Shown one piece after another: positions 24,455 through 32,894 of a stretch of DNA of 36,344 bases. The stretch is from assembly GCA_050945515.1 (NCBI GenBank), contig JBMNTB010000018.1, forward strand, positions 1-36,344, written 5' to 3'. Source of the DNA: UBA1046 sp050945515. Lineage in GTDB: Bacteria; Bacillota; Clostridia; Saccharofermentanales; DTU023. Made by a program: the position numbers and the translations under genes. Each line of letters starts with the position of its first letter. Position 1 is the stretch's first letter. Under the pieces are notes generated by a model that was not told where the DNA came from, searched no databases, and saw only the letters and a list, made by a program, of their open reading frames with translations.

Positions 24455-24811
24455 ATGGAATTGGTTCAGGTTATCTGTACACTGTGTCCGCGCGGCTGCC
24501 AGCTCAGGGTCAATCCGGAAACATATTTTGTCACAGGCAATCAATGTCCCAACGGGGTCGATTATGGCAGAGAGGAACTGCAACGCCCGCTACGTACGGT
24601 TACCGGTACGGTTGGCGTGGAGAGCGGCAGACTGCGCCGCCTGCCGGTCAAGACCGAGGAGCCGGTGCCCAAAGAACAAATTCCGGCAGTGATGGAGGCA
24701 ATTCGCGAAATTGTAGTCCGTCCGCCGATTGCTGTCGGTGAAGTGATTATGCCGAATGTGGCCGGAACCGGGATTAATCTCGTAGCTACCCGTAAGCTCA
24801 CGGCTGAATAA
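24455..24811 (+). CDS. DUF1667 Cys-rich protein, partner of the GlpA-like oxidoreductase
   Basis: A 118-residue protein of the DUF1667 family, regularly found after a GlpA-like dehydrogenase and an FAD oxidoreductase in Clostridia. It has CTLCPRGC, then GNQCPNGVDYG (four cysteines in CxxCxxxC and a fourth further on), PVKTEEPVPKEQIP, and the C-terminal GEVIMPNVAGTGINLVATR. The cysteines may hold an Fe-S or metal site. I start it at the ATG at 24455, because the GTG at 24446 has only three bases between it and AAAGGAT, while the ATG has eleven. It likely serves electron transfer with the 989-residue enzyme. Its biochemical role is not established. Confidence 0.85.
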   Translation: MELVQVICTLCPRGCQLRVNPETYFVTGNQCPNGVDYGREELQRPLRTVTGTVGVESGRLRRLPVKTEEPVPKEQIPAVMEAIREIVVRPPIAVGEVIMPNVAGTGINLVATRKLTAE

Positions 24812-25057
24812 CTGTGGGTAATCTACAGCAGGGACTGAGCAGAGCTGAGGATTATGCGCTGCGTCCCCTGGCGTTGTTAAATTAGTATTTGATTTTCTGT
24901 TTTCCGACTTCCCAATAAATCTAATAATATCGTGTGTTGTATCGCATAAGTAATTCCTCTGAAGGTCAAAGAAAGCCGTGCAACTTTAGCTTGTGGTGAC
25001 TATTTTGCCTCGGCAGGTTGGCAGATAAAATCTGCCTTGAAATTCTAAAACTGACGC

Positions 25058-25086
25058 TTGACTCTCTCGGAGAAACCTGTTAAGAT
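25058..25086 (+). promoter_or_regulatory. Promoter of the ctsR-mcsA-mcsB-clpC operon
   Basis: TTGACT (25058-25063), a 17-base spacer, and TAAGAT (25081-25086): a good vegetative sigma-A type promoter, with the CtsR box seven bases below the -10. Confidence 0.78.
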
Positions 25087-25092
25087 GTTGAA

Positions 25093-25109
25093 GGACAAAG
25101 AAAGTCAAA
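25093..25109 (+). promoter_or_regulatory. CtsR operator
   Basis: GGACAAA-GAA-AGTCAAA matches the CtsR heptad repeat (RGTCAAA, three bases, RGTCAAA) with a single mismatch (GGACAAA). It covers the expected start of transcription, and another GTCAAA follows at 25110-25115. The operon's first gene encodes CtsR, so this is self-repression. Confidence 0.85.
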
Positions 25110-25259
25110 GTCAAAGGCGAGTGAAGCCATTTATGGTAGCAGAAATAATTGCAATAGGATAACAGACTTAGGATAGTAAGACTGGAGTAACGAAACAGAA
25201 CTATTAAGGCAATTAGGACTGACGAGCGGCTGGCTCCAATAAGAAGTGTAGGTGAGAAA

Positions 25260-25724
25260 ATGTCCAATATTAGTGACCGCATCGAACGTATGATTGATGA
25301 ACTGCTGGATCAGCATGATGGCATTGTCGAGATTTCCCGCAATAAGCTGGCGCAAGAAATCCGGGTCGTGCCCTCACAGATCAGCTATGTGCTGACTACT
25401 CGTTTCTCCAATAGTCACGGTTATGTGGTAGAGAGCAGGCGCGGCGGCGGCGGTTCGATCACAATCAAGCGCATCAGCACCTCGACAGCGGCACAAGCGC
25501 TGTGGCATCTGATCAAGGAGATGCCGGACTATCTCTCGCAGCAGGAAGCCTGCCAGATTATCGCCAATCTGCGGCGTTCCGGTCTGCTGGATGATGAAAT
25601 GGCTGAGATATTCAGAGCGGCGATGGCGGATCAGGTCTTCGCAGATATTGACCGCCGGTTGGCCGATCAGTTGCGCTGTCAAATCCTGCGCAATATGCTG
25701 GCCACTTTGGCTACATTAATCTAA
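25260..25724 (+). CDS. ctsR: Transcriptional repressor CtsR
   Basis: Represses class III heat-shock genes; heat, or McsB with McsA, removes it from DNA. The 154-residue protein has an N-terminal winged helix-turn-helix (about 1-70: ISDRIERMIDELL, then NKLAQEIRVVPSQISYVL) and the glycine-rich wing RGGGGS (61-66) that senses heat in Bacillus CtsR. The C-terminal helical part (75-154) mediates dimerisation. Length equals the usual 150-155. It is first in the operon, followed after 14 bases by mcsA. Confidence 0.95.
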   Translation: MSNISDRIERMIDELLDQHDGIVEISRNKLAQEIRVVPSQISYVLTTRFSNSHGYVVESRRGGGGSITIKRISTSTAAQALWHLIKEMPDYLSQQEACQIIANLRRSGLLDDEMAEIFRAAMADQVFADIDRRLADQLRCQILRNMLATLATLI

Positions 25725-25738
25725 GGGAGGACGAAATT

Positions 25739-26392
25739 ATGCTCTGTGACCATTGTCATGCTAATGAAGCAAATATACAGATGCGCCTGACGCGCAATAA
25801 TGAAACCACGGATCTCAATCTCTGCCCGGCTTGTGCAGCCAAGTTGCAGTCCGGCGGCGGTGCTTTCCCGCCCTTGTTCGACTCTTTTTTCAGCCACGGC
25901 TGGTCCGGTCCCAATCTGATCGGCACGGCGTTATTCGGCTCGGAAGCCGGCAGGCAGACAGAACAAATCAGACACTGTGCCCACTGCGGTCAAAGTTATC
26001 AGGACTTCCGCACCACGGGTCTACTCGGTTGCAGCCACTGCTACGAAACTTTCCGTCCCTGGTTGGAGCAGGTGCTGAAACGTGTCCAGCGAGACACCAA
26101 GCATGTCGGCCATTTGCCGGGACAATCTGATCAGTCTGTAGTTGTGTCGAAGGCGGCACCGGATCGTCCGGCACACTGTGTTGGGGTATCACCCGCTGCG
26201 GAGACGGAACCGACAGACGAGCTGAGCACACTGCGTTTGCAATTGGCAGAGGCAGTTCAGAACGAAGATTATACACTAGCTGCCGGTCTGCGCGATCAGA
26301 TCAAGGCAGCACAGGATGCGGCTGCGGAATCACTACCGGTACCGGAGCAAGAAGAACAGGAACCGGCGGCAGATCAGCCGACGGTAGATTAG
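25739..26392 (+). CDS. mcsA: Protein-arginine kinase activator McsA
   Basis: Zinc protein that activates McsB and helps release CtsR. The 217-residue protein has two paired zinc-ribbon motifs: C3/C6 with C29/C32, and C80/C83 with C98/C101, then TKHVGHLPG. The C-terminal UVR-like helical hairpin (STLRLQLAEAVQNEDYTLAAGLRDQI) is the McsB/ClpC contact region. The tail (about 200-217) is short and acidic. GGGAGGAC precedes the ATG, and the next gene, mcsB, starts nine bases after its stop, so the two are translated together. Confidence 0.94.
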   Translation: MLCDHCHANEANIQMRLTRNNETTDLNLCPACAAKLQSGGGAFPPLFDSFFSHGWSGPNLIGTALFGSEAGRQTEQIRHCAHCGQSYQDFRTTGLLGCSHCYETFRPWLEQVLKRVQRDTKHVGHLPGQSDQSVVVSKAAPDRPAHCVGVSPAAETEPTDELSTLRLQLAEAVQNEDYTLAAGLRDQIKAAQDAAAESLPVPEQEEQEPAADQPTVD

Positions 26393-26401
26393 GAGATAAT
26401 T

Positions 26402-27448
26402 ATGGCTTGGTATATCGAAGCAGGACCTCAGGAAAATGTTGTTCTGTCCAGTCGCGTCAGAATTGCTCGCAATCTGCAAGAGCTGCCCTTCCCCAACCGT
26501 CTGAATCCGGAACAGGCGGCAGCGGTAGAAAAGCAGATCGAGGGCTGTTTTCTCAGTCTCTATCCCAGCCAGTCTCGAGCAGACTGGAATATCGTCAGAC
26601 TGGCGGAGTTGGAGGATATGCAGCGGCTGGCACTGGCTGAGAAGCATTTGTTGTCCAAGCGGATGTTGGAGCCAGGTTGCAACAAGAAACTGATTATCAG
26701 CAAGGATGAGAGCCAGAGCATGATGATATTGGAGGAAGATCATCTGCGCATTCAGGCCATGTCTGCCGGGCTTGATCTGGAGCAAGCCTATCGCTTGGCG
26801 TCAGATCTGACCTGCAAGCTGGAGGCGAAATTACCTTTGGCCTGGGATGATCAATTCGGCTTCCTGACGGCCTGTCCTACCAATACCGGCACCGGTCTCA
26901 GAGCCTCGGTCATGCTGTTTTTGCCGGGCTTGATCCGCACGGATCAGCTCAGATATCTGACGGATATCTTAGGCAAGGCAGGCTATGCTGTCCGCGGTAG
27001 CAACGGCGAAGGCAGCAAGGTCGAGGGTTACCGGGTACAGATCTCCAATCAGATGACGCTGGGACTCGCGGAGAGTGAGATTTTGCAAGATCTCAATCAT
27101 CTGGTCAAAGATTTGATCCAGAAAGAACAGGAAGCCAGACGGCAGCTGCAACGGGCAGATAGTACCGGTCTGGAAGACCAGGTCTGGCGGGCCAGGGGTA
27201 TCTTGGAGAATGCAAGGCGTATCAGCTTTGAGGAGGCCTGCGGTCTTTTAGCTGAGTTGAGATTGGGAATCGGGCTGGGGATTATTGAACAGCTGCCACT
27301 GACTGCGCTAAACCGTATTGACGCCAATATCGGTCCGGCCAGTTTACAGCAGATCAGCGGCAAGCCGTTATCCGCAGCAGAGAGGGATCAGGTCAGAGCA
27401 CGGCTAATCCGGGAAGAATTGCTGGGCGCAGAGCGTCATTCAAAATAA
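26402..27448 (+). CDS. mcsB: Protein arginine kinase McsB
   Basis: Phosphorylates arginine residues, marking proteins for ClpCP and inactivating CtsR. The 348-residue protein has the phosphagen-kinase fold: VVLSSRVRIARNL near 14-26 for nucleotide binding, and the catalytic block CPTNTGTGLRASVM beginning at C158. Phosphagen kinase-like charged helices follow. The C-terminal segment has ANIGPASLQQISG, where Bacillus McsB has a comparable pArg-binding region. Length is close to the usual 350-360. A 170-base spacer separates it from clpC. Confidence 0.94.
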   Translation: MAWYIEAGPQENVVLSSRVRIARNLQELPFPNRLNPEQAAAVEKQIEGCFLSLYPSQSRADWNIVRLAELEDMQRLALAEKHLLSKRMLEPGCNKKLIISKDESQSMMILEEDHLRIQAMSAGLDLEQAYRLASDLTCKLEAKLPLAWDDQFGFLTACPTNTGTGLRASVMLFLPGLIRTDQLRYLTDILGKAGYAVRGSNGEGSKVEGYRVQISNQMTLGLAESEILQDLNHLVKDLIQKEQEARRQLQRADSTGLEDQVWRARGILENARRISFEEACGLLAELRLGIGLGIIEQLPLTALNRIDANIGPASLQQISGKPLSAAERDQVRARLIREELLGAERHSK

Positions 27449-27618
27449 AGGCAATATTTGACTTAATAATAATGGCGTTACTACAGAATAATAATGGCAG
27501 TTACTACAGATCGCATTAGGAACAGAAACCGGTAAACGCCGGTTGTCCGACCGGGTGACGGTTTGAGAGTGGGGCGCCTTCGTTATAAAAATTGTAAGGA
27601 AAGGGTAGGAATAAATAG
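27449..27618. other. mcsB-clpC spacer with tandem repeat
   Basis: Two near-identical copies of about 22-23 bases stand in tandem (27464-27485 and 27486-27508), each beginning AATAATAATGGC and ending TTACTACAG, differing by one inserted base. TTGACT at 27457-27462 precedes them without a clear -10. The repeats may regulate clpC or result from slippage. Confidence 0.5.
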
Positions 27619-30354
27619 ATGATGATAAGATTTTCCAGGAGAGCAGGAGCGGTACTGGGTTTGGCCTGGCAAAAAGCCAAATCTTACCAGCTGGATTATA
27701 TCGGATCCGAGCATTTGCTGGCCGGTATTCTCGAAGAGGGTGGACTGGCGGCTTCGCTATTGAATGAGGCGGGGCTGACATCGGAACTGGTGGATAAAAA
27801 TCTGACCAGTCTGGCGCAGCGTGAGCCGGTGGAACAGGAAGAGCCGGAGGATCTGGACGGCAATATGTTGGTCAATATGATGACTCCGCGCACCAAGCAG
27901 GTGATCAATCTGGCGGCACGGGAGGCTCAGGCCAGAAGATCCAATGTGATCGAGCCGGAATATCTGCTGCTGGCACTTCTGCGCGAGGGTCAGAGTGTGG
28001 CCGTGCGCATTATGCAGGCGGCAGGAATTTCCATTCGCGAACTGTATCAGGCGGTGAGCCAGATTCTGGCCACTCGCGAAGAGCCTTTGTCGCCGGAGTC
28101 TGAAGCTGCGGGAGGCGGTATGCCTGGGATGTCCGAAGTCGGAGGGGGTATGCCCGGTGCTGCATCCGGCAAAAATGGCCGCAGCAAGACACCGACGCTG
28201 GATAAGTTCAGCCGCGACCTGACGGCGATGGCACGAGAGGGCAAGTTCGATCCCATAATCGGCCGCAATGAAGAGATTATTCGCGCGGAGCAGATTCTCT
28301 GCCGCCGGACTAAGAATAATCCGGTTCTGATCGGTGAACCGGGCGTCGGCAAAACGGCGATCGCTGAGGGTATAGCGCAAAAAATAGTCAGCGGGGATGT
28401 GCCGTCTTTATTGCAGGGCAAGCGGTTGGTATCGCTTGATCTGACCGGTATGCTGGCGGGTGCCAAGTATCGTGGTGAGTTTGAAGAGCGTCTGAAGAAA
28501 GGCATTGACGAGGCGATTGCCGAGGGGGATATCATTCTCTTTATTGACGAGCTTCATACCATTGTGGGTGCGGGAGCCTCGGAGGGTTCGATTGATGCTT
28601 CCAATATCCTTAAGCCGATGTTGGCCCGGGGTGAGATGCAGGTAATCGGTGCGACTACCATTAACGAATATAGGAAATACATTGAAAAAGATGCCGCGCT
28701 GGAGAGACGCTTCCAGCCGATTATGGTGGAAGAACCCAGTGAGGAAGATGCGGTTCAGATTCTGCTGGGACTGAGACCTCATTATGAGGATCATCACCAG
28801 GTCAGAATCTCGGATGAAGCGATCGAAGAGGCGGTAAAGCTTTCGACCCGCTATATCCAGGATCGTTTCCTGCCGGATAAGGCGATTGACCTGATTGACG
28901 AGGCCGCAGCCAAGCTGAGACTCAGCCATTCTCCCGATCTGTCGCAGCTGAAGCAGAGTGAGAGTGAGCTGATGCAGGTGCTGGAAGAGAAGCAGAAAGC
29001 TGTCGCAGCGGAGAAATTTGAGGAAGCAGCCGAACTGAAAGAACGCGAAGATAAGCTGAAGGAGCAGTTGGAGACTCTCAAGTCCAAGCCTGCTGCCACT
29101 GAGCGCAAGGACTGGCCGGTGTTGCATGCTGATCTGATTGCGGGTATCGTGTCCAGCTGGACCAAAATTCCGGTCACCAGGCTGACGGAAACCGAGCAGG
29201 AGAAGCTTAAGAATCTCGAAGCTGAGCTGAGCAAGAGAGTGATCGGTCAGCAGGAAGCTGTTACGGAAGTAGCGAAGGCTATTAGACGCGGGCGTCTGGG
29301 TCTGAAAGATCCGAATCGTCCGACCGGCAACTTTATCTTCCTCGGTACGACCGGTGTCGGTAAGACGGAGCTAGCTAAAGTGCTGGCGGAAGTGATGTTC
29401 GGTTCGGAGAATGCCATGATTAGGCTGGATATGTCCGAGTATATGGAGAAATTCGATGTCTCGAAGCTGATCGGCTCGCCGCCCGGCTATGTCGGTTACG
29501 AAGAGGGAGGTCAGCTGACGGAGAAAGTCCGCCGCCAGCCCTATTCGGTGATTTTGTTCGATGAGATCGAGAAAGCGCATCCGGATGTTTTCAATGCTCT
29601 GCTCCAGATTCTGGAGGACGGGCGCTTGACCGACAGTCAGGGTCGCACCGTCAACTTCAGGAATACGATTGTGATCATGACCTCGAATATCGGGGCTCGT
29701 CTGCTCACGACCTCAGCCGGTCGCCGGATCGGTTTCGGTATGGCGACAGATGATAACGATGAGGCGGAGCAAGCTGCGCCTATGTACGGCGGCAAGACCT
29801 ACGAGGAAGCCAAAGAGCTGGTGATGGACGAATTGCGGAAGACCTTTCAGCCGGAGTTTATCAACCGTGTAGACAGTATCGTCTTCTTCCAGATGTTGGA
29901 TCAAGATGCCATGGAGAAGATTGTGGATATCATGCTGGCCAATCTGGTTGCCAGAATTGCTGATCTGGGTATCCGTACCGAGGTGACACCGGCCGCCCGT
30001 AAGTGGCTGGCCACCAAAGGCTACAAGCCTGAGTACGGTGCCAGGCCGTTGCGCCGCCTGATCCAATCCGTGGTCGAGGACAATTTCTCCGAGGCTTTGT
30101 TGGATGGTGTGGTTCAGGCTGGTGATGTGGCCGAAGTCGATGTCGCAGACGATAATATTGTCATCCGCCGCCTCAATCAGCGGGCGGAGCCGGAGGTGGA
30201 GGACAAGCCGGGCAAAGCCGTGGAGACGGCGGAGGCTGAGGTGGACGCAGCCGAGACTGAGACGGATAAGGCGGACGCGGCTGTGACCGAATCGGAAGAT
30301 GCTACAGCTGAGAAGAAAGAGGATACTGCGGCCGGATCGGAAACTGAGGCTTAG
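27619..30354 (+). CDS. clpC: ATP-dependent Clp protease ATPase subunit ClpC
   Basis: Hexameric AAA+ unfoldase that feeds ClpP, recognising arginine-phosphorylated substrates. The 911-residue protein has an N-domain with two Clp-N repeats (about 1-145), a Gly/Met-rich linker (about 155-190), AAA1 with GEPGVGKT (239-246) and Walker B ILFIDELHT, a coiled middle domain with a UVR motif (about 450-485), and AAA2 with GTTGVGKT (576-583) and FDEIEKAHPD. The last about 55 residues are an unusual acidic, Ala/Thr/Glu-rich tail not found in typical ClpC (about 810-850). The start may be 27619 or the next ATG at 27622. It is last in the heat-shock operon, with a terminator at 30615-30640. Confidence 0.95.
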   Translation: MMIRFSRRAGAVLGLAWQKAKSYQLDYIGSEHLLAGILEEGGLAASLLNEAGLTSELVDKNLTSLAQREPVEQEEPEDLDGNMLVNMMTPRTKQVINLAAREAQARRSNVIEPEYLLLALLREGQSVAVRIMQAAGISIRELYQAVSQILATREEPLSPESEAAGGGMPGMSEVGGGMPGAASGKNGRSKTPTLDKFSRDLTAMAREGKFDPIIGRNEEIIRAEQILCRRTKNNPVLIGEPGVGKTAIAEGIAQKIVSGDVPSLLQGKRLVSLDLTGMLAGAKYRGEFEERLKKGIDEAIAEGDIILFIDELHTIVGAGASEGSIDASNILKPMLARGEMQVIGATTINEYRKYIEKDAALERRFQPIMVEEPSEEDAVQILLGLRPHYEDHHQVRISDEAIEEAVKLSTRYIQDRFLPDKAIDLIDEAAAKLRLSHSPDLSQLKQSESELMQVLEEKQKAVAAEKFEEAAELKEREDKLKEQLETLKSKPAATERKDWPVLHADLIAGIVSSWTKIPVTRLTETEQEKLKNLEAELSKRVIGQQEAVTEVAKAIRRGRLGLKDPNRPTGNFIFLGTTGVGKTELAKVLAEVMFGSENAMIRLDMSEYMEKFDVSKLIGSPPGYVGYEEGGQLTEKVRRQPYSVILFDEIEKAHPDVFNALLQILEDGRLTDSQGRTVNFRNTIVIMTSNIGARLLTTSAGRRIGFGMATDDNDEAEQAAPMYGGKTYEEAKELVMDELRKTFQPEFINRVDSIVFFQMLDQDAMEKIVDIMLANLVARIADLGIRTEVTPAARKWLATKGYKPEYGARPLRRLIQSVVEDNFSEALLDGVVQAGDVAEVDVADDNIVIRRLNQRAEPEVEDKPGKAVETAEAEVDAAETETDKADAAVTESEDATAEKKEDTAAGSETEA

Positions 30355-30754
30355 GCAGGCGGGCTTCTGAGTTTGTTTCGTATCGCCGTTGATTTGCTGA
30401 TTCTGCAGCCGAGAGCTGAGAAAACAGTGACAGTAGAGCACACAGAGTGGACTTTGGCTGTTACCTGCAGCCGGAGCGGCTGAAACCGGGCCCCGGAACC
30501 AACAGCATCAGATGAAGGCGCTCAGGACTGACCGGAGCAGCCTTCGTCAAAAAATTACGGTGATGCTTAAAGTGAATTAAGAGTAGCTTTCGCAAGCAAT
30601 CCTTGTAAACGAATAAAGGTGCCTCGTCAGGGGCACCTTTTTCTTAGTGTCGCCTGGGAGTGAAAATATACGATTATGTGAACTATCAAAATAGCTAGAC
30701 ATGATAGGTGGAATGCCTTTGCGTTTCAATCATCACAGGAACTTTTCTACGCGG
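30355..30754. other. Gene-free region after clpC
   Basis: About 400 bases. The terminator at 30615-30640 closes the clp operon. I see nothing recognisable in 30355-30610. From about 30660 onward it becomes AT-richer and borders the DUF4143 ATPase gene. Confidence 0.5.
30615..30645 (+). terminator. Terminator of the clp operon
   Basis: AAAGGTGCC (30615-30623) pairs perfectly with GGCACCTTT (30632-30640) around an 8-base loop, followed by TTCTT. It lies 260 bases below clpC. Confidence 0.85.
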
Positions 30755-31969
30755 TTAATTGTCTTTATACTCATCGGACTCGCCGTAAAGCCAGTCAGCT
30801 ATATCTTTTATTATGATTCCTTCATACTGATAGGGATCTTGACGCGTTCTGGCCAAGATCATTTTTGGATAGGCGTCATTAATAGCTAACAATGACGAGT
30901 ACTCTCTTTCAAATGTTTCCGGATTGTCAATAAATTCCGCTACTTGAATATACAGCTTCTCGTCTTGCTTAATCGCTACAAAATCAATCTCTTTCTTATA
31001 TAAGACACCTGCATAAACTTCGTATCCGCGTCTTAACAACTCCAATGCAACGAGATTTTCCGACATTCTGCCAAAATCCGGATTGCGACTGCCAAGCCTG
31101 GCATTTCTAAATGCGGGATCCGCAAGATAATACTTGTCATTTGAAGCCAAATATTTCTTTCCCCTTATGTCATATCTTCTGATGCGGTAAAAGGCAAATG
31201 CATGGCAAAGATGAGAAATATATGCACCAACCGTTTTATCATTTGTTTTAATCTTATTTGAAACCAATGTGTTTGCCATACTATTTGCAGACACAAGATT
31301 TGAAACATTGTCCATTAGGAAGTCCGTTATTTTCTCTAAAAGAGGTGTATTTCGAATTTTATATTTTTGGACAATATCTCGAATTATGAGTGTGTCGAAG
31401 ACATCATTCAAATATTTGGACCTGCTCGCCTCGTCGTAATAAACATACGCCCCGGACATTCCACCTGTTTTCCGATATTCTATAAAGGCTTCATAGACAT
31501 CAGATTGTTCAAAATAATCCATATACTCTCGCAAAGAGAATGGAAACAGCTCTATGCTAAATGTTCTGCCGGTAAACAATGTGGCGAGATCACTGCTGAG
31601 CAAAAACGCATTCGAACCGGTCACATATATGTCGTATTTTTCTGAGGCATGAAGACTATTCAACGCAAGTTCAAAGCCTTCGCACATCTGTACCTCATCA
31701 ATGAAGAGATAATTATTCTTTGAACCGCAATAGTTTTCTTCAACATATGCGTTCAGAGCCTGATAGTTCTTCAATTCCTCAAACGTCATATCACTGTAAT
31801 CAATGCTGATAATATTCGCCTTCGAATCGATTTTGCTAATGTGCTCAATATAAGATGCCATTAATTTTGATTTGCCACAGCGCCGTATTCCGGTAATAAC
31901 TTTTATGTCCGGAACACCCTTCACTCTTTTTAGTTGATTCAAATAAAAAGGTCGCTCAATCAGTTTCAT
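30755..31969 (-). CDS. AAA_14/DUF4143 family ATPase
   Basis: Family of predicted ATPases of unknown role, common in anaerobes and often scattered in the genome. The 404-residue protein has Walker A GIRRCGKS (27-34), Walker B YLFIDE (D91, E92), a VTGSNAFLLS sensor-like segment near 115-125, and then the DUF4143 part (about 210-400). That part includes GRMSENLVALELLRRGYEVYAG and KKEIDFVAIK, which resemble a nuclease-like EIDF fold. The gene is markedly AT-richer than its neighbours and is bounded by an inverted repeat upstream, suggesting recent arrival. The start has TTGGGGGTGTGTT before ATG. Confidence 0.85.
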   Translation of the reverse strand: MKLIERPFYLNQLKRVKGVPDIKVITGIRRCGKSKLMASYIEHISKIDSKANIISIDYSDMTFEELKNYQALNAYVEENYCGSKNNYLFIDEVQMCEGFELALNSLHASEKYDIYVTGSNAFLLSSDLATLFTGRTFSIELFPFSLREYMDYFEQSDVYEAFIEYRKTGGMSGAYVYYDEASRSKYLNDVFDTLIIRDIVQKYKIRNTPLLEKITDFLMDNVSNLVSANSMANTLVSNKIKTNDKTVGAYISHLCHAFAFYRIRRYDIRGKKYLASNDKYYLADPAFRNARLGSRNPDFGRMSENLVALELLRRGYEVYAGVLYKKEIDFVAIKQDEKLYIQVAEFIDNPETFEREYSSLLAINDAYPKMILARTRQDPYQYEGIIIKDIADWLYGESDEYKDN

Positions 31970-32228
31970 AACACACCCCCAAGATTTTTTATATAATACT
32001 ATTCTATTTCGAGATATTCAATATTTTGATTTTCTCGAAATAGATTTTTTGAAGCAAATAAATACCGCATCAAGTGGCTTTGTGTACGTCAACAGTAGAG
32101 TTAGGCTAATATAATGGTGCTGAAAGTTTGAAAGACAGGTAAAGATAAGATACGGTGAGGCGAAAGTAAGGTCAGCAGATACAAGGTATAATCAAAGGCA
32201 AGGCTAAGACAAAGCAAAGAAAAGGCCT
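31970..32228. other. Spacer with divergent promoters
   Basis: Includes the 12-bp inverted repeat (32003-32044) before the AAA ATPase. TATAAT occurs at 32187-32192 toward the response regulator, but no good -35 lies 17 bases above it. Repeated AAGRYAAAG-like purine-rich bits occur at 32130-32225. No gene is seen. Confidence 0.45.
32003..32044. repeat. 12-bp perfect inverted repeat upstream of the AAA_14 gene
   Basis: TCTATTTCGAGA (32003-32014) and TCTCGAAATAGA (32033-32044) are exact reverse complements 18 bases apart, in AT-rich DNA 33 bases above the ATPase start. It may be an operator, or an end of the imported segment. Confidence 0.6.
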
Positions 32229-32894
32229 ATGAGCGGAAAAACCAGATTGTTAATAGTAGAGGACGATATCTTTTTGCAGGACGGCTTGCGGGATTTGCTG
32301 ACCAGAGATGGTTATGAGGTTCTGTTAGCCGGCAGCCTCAACGAAGCGCGCCTTGGTTTGGCAGAGGGAGATCCCCATCTGCTCATACTTGATGTCGGTT
32401 TGCCGGATGGAAACGGCTTTGCTTTTTGCCAGGAGATCAGAGAGCAGGGTTATGAATTGCCGGTGCTGTTTCTGACGGCTCGTGATGAGGAATACGAGCT
32501 GGTGCGGGGGCTGAATGCCGGCGGCGACGACTATCTGTGCAAGCCTTTTCGGGCGCTGGAGCTGCTGTCCCGTATCAAGGCTTTGCTCCGCAGGGCGGGA
32601 AGCATGTACCAGCTTGCAAGCCGAGAGGGTTTAGATTATTCGCGTTTGCAATATTCCGCAGACGGCCAATGTGTGCAATTGACGCCGACGGAATTTGCCC
32701 TGCTGGAGAAATTTTTGCACAACAGGGGCCAGATTCTGACTCGTGAACAGCTACTGTCCTCTATCTGGGATCATGAGGGTCAGTTTATTGATGACAATAC
32801 CCTGTCCGTCCATATTTCCAGGCTCCGAGATAAGATCGGCCGCGAGTCCATAGAAACCGTGCGCGGCATCGGCTATCGCTGGCGGGGTATCTGA
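32229..32894 (+). CDS. OmpR-family response regulator of a Bce-like module
   Basis: The 221-residue protein has a receiver domain with acid pocket E11-D12, phosphorylated D55 (LLILDVGLPDGNG), T83, K105, and a winged-helix effector domain ending VRGIGYRW. Its stop codon is immediately followed by the ATG of the kinase, so they are coupled. In known Bce/Vra-type modules the regulator switches on the adjacent ABC transporter; palindromes at 33893-33929 are a fitting target. Confidence 0.93.
   Translation: MSGKTRLLIVEDDIFLQDGLRDLLTRDGYEVLLAGSLNEARLGLAEGDPHLLILDVGLPDGNGFAFCQEIREQGYELPVLFLTARDEEYELVRGLNAGGDDYLCKPFRALELLSRIKALLRRAGSMYQLASREGLDYSRLQYSADGQCVQLTPTEFALLEKFLHNRGQILTREQLLSSIWDHEGQFIDDNTLSVHISRLRDKIGRESIETVRGIGYRWRGI

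Larger units (their letters stand above)
24812..25259. other. Intergenic region before ctsR, with promoter and operators
   Basis: This 448-base region holds the ctsR promoter and CtsR box (described separately), a CtsR-like half-site GGTCAAA at 24964-24970, a small perfect inverted repeat GGCAGAT/ATCTGCC at 25020-25036, and a GC-rich hairpin just after DUF1667 (around 24828-24870), perhaps a weak terminator. The ctsR transcript has a leader of about 170 bases, in which I see no known RNA motif. Confidence 0.55.

Noticed and set aside
24825..24880. Riboswitch or T-box in the DUF1667-ctsR gap
   Set aside because: A GC-rich hairpin exists, but none of the conserved T-box or riboswitch core sequences is present.
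28408..30441. Long minus-strand frames opposite clpC
   Set aside because: ClpC motifs explain the plus strand completely; the opposite frames are His, Leu and Gln-rich shadows.
32187..32192. TATAAT as the promoter of the response regulator at 32229
   Set aside because: No acceptable -35 element lies at 16-18 bases upstream, so it is only mentioned as a possibility.
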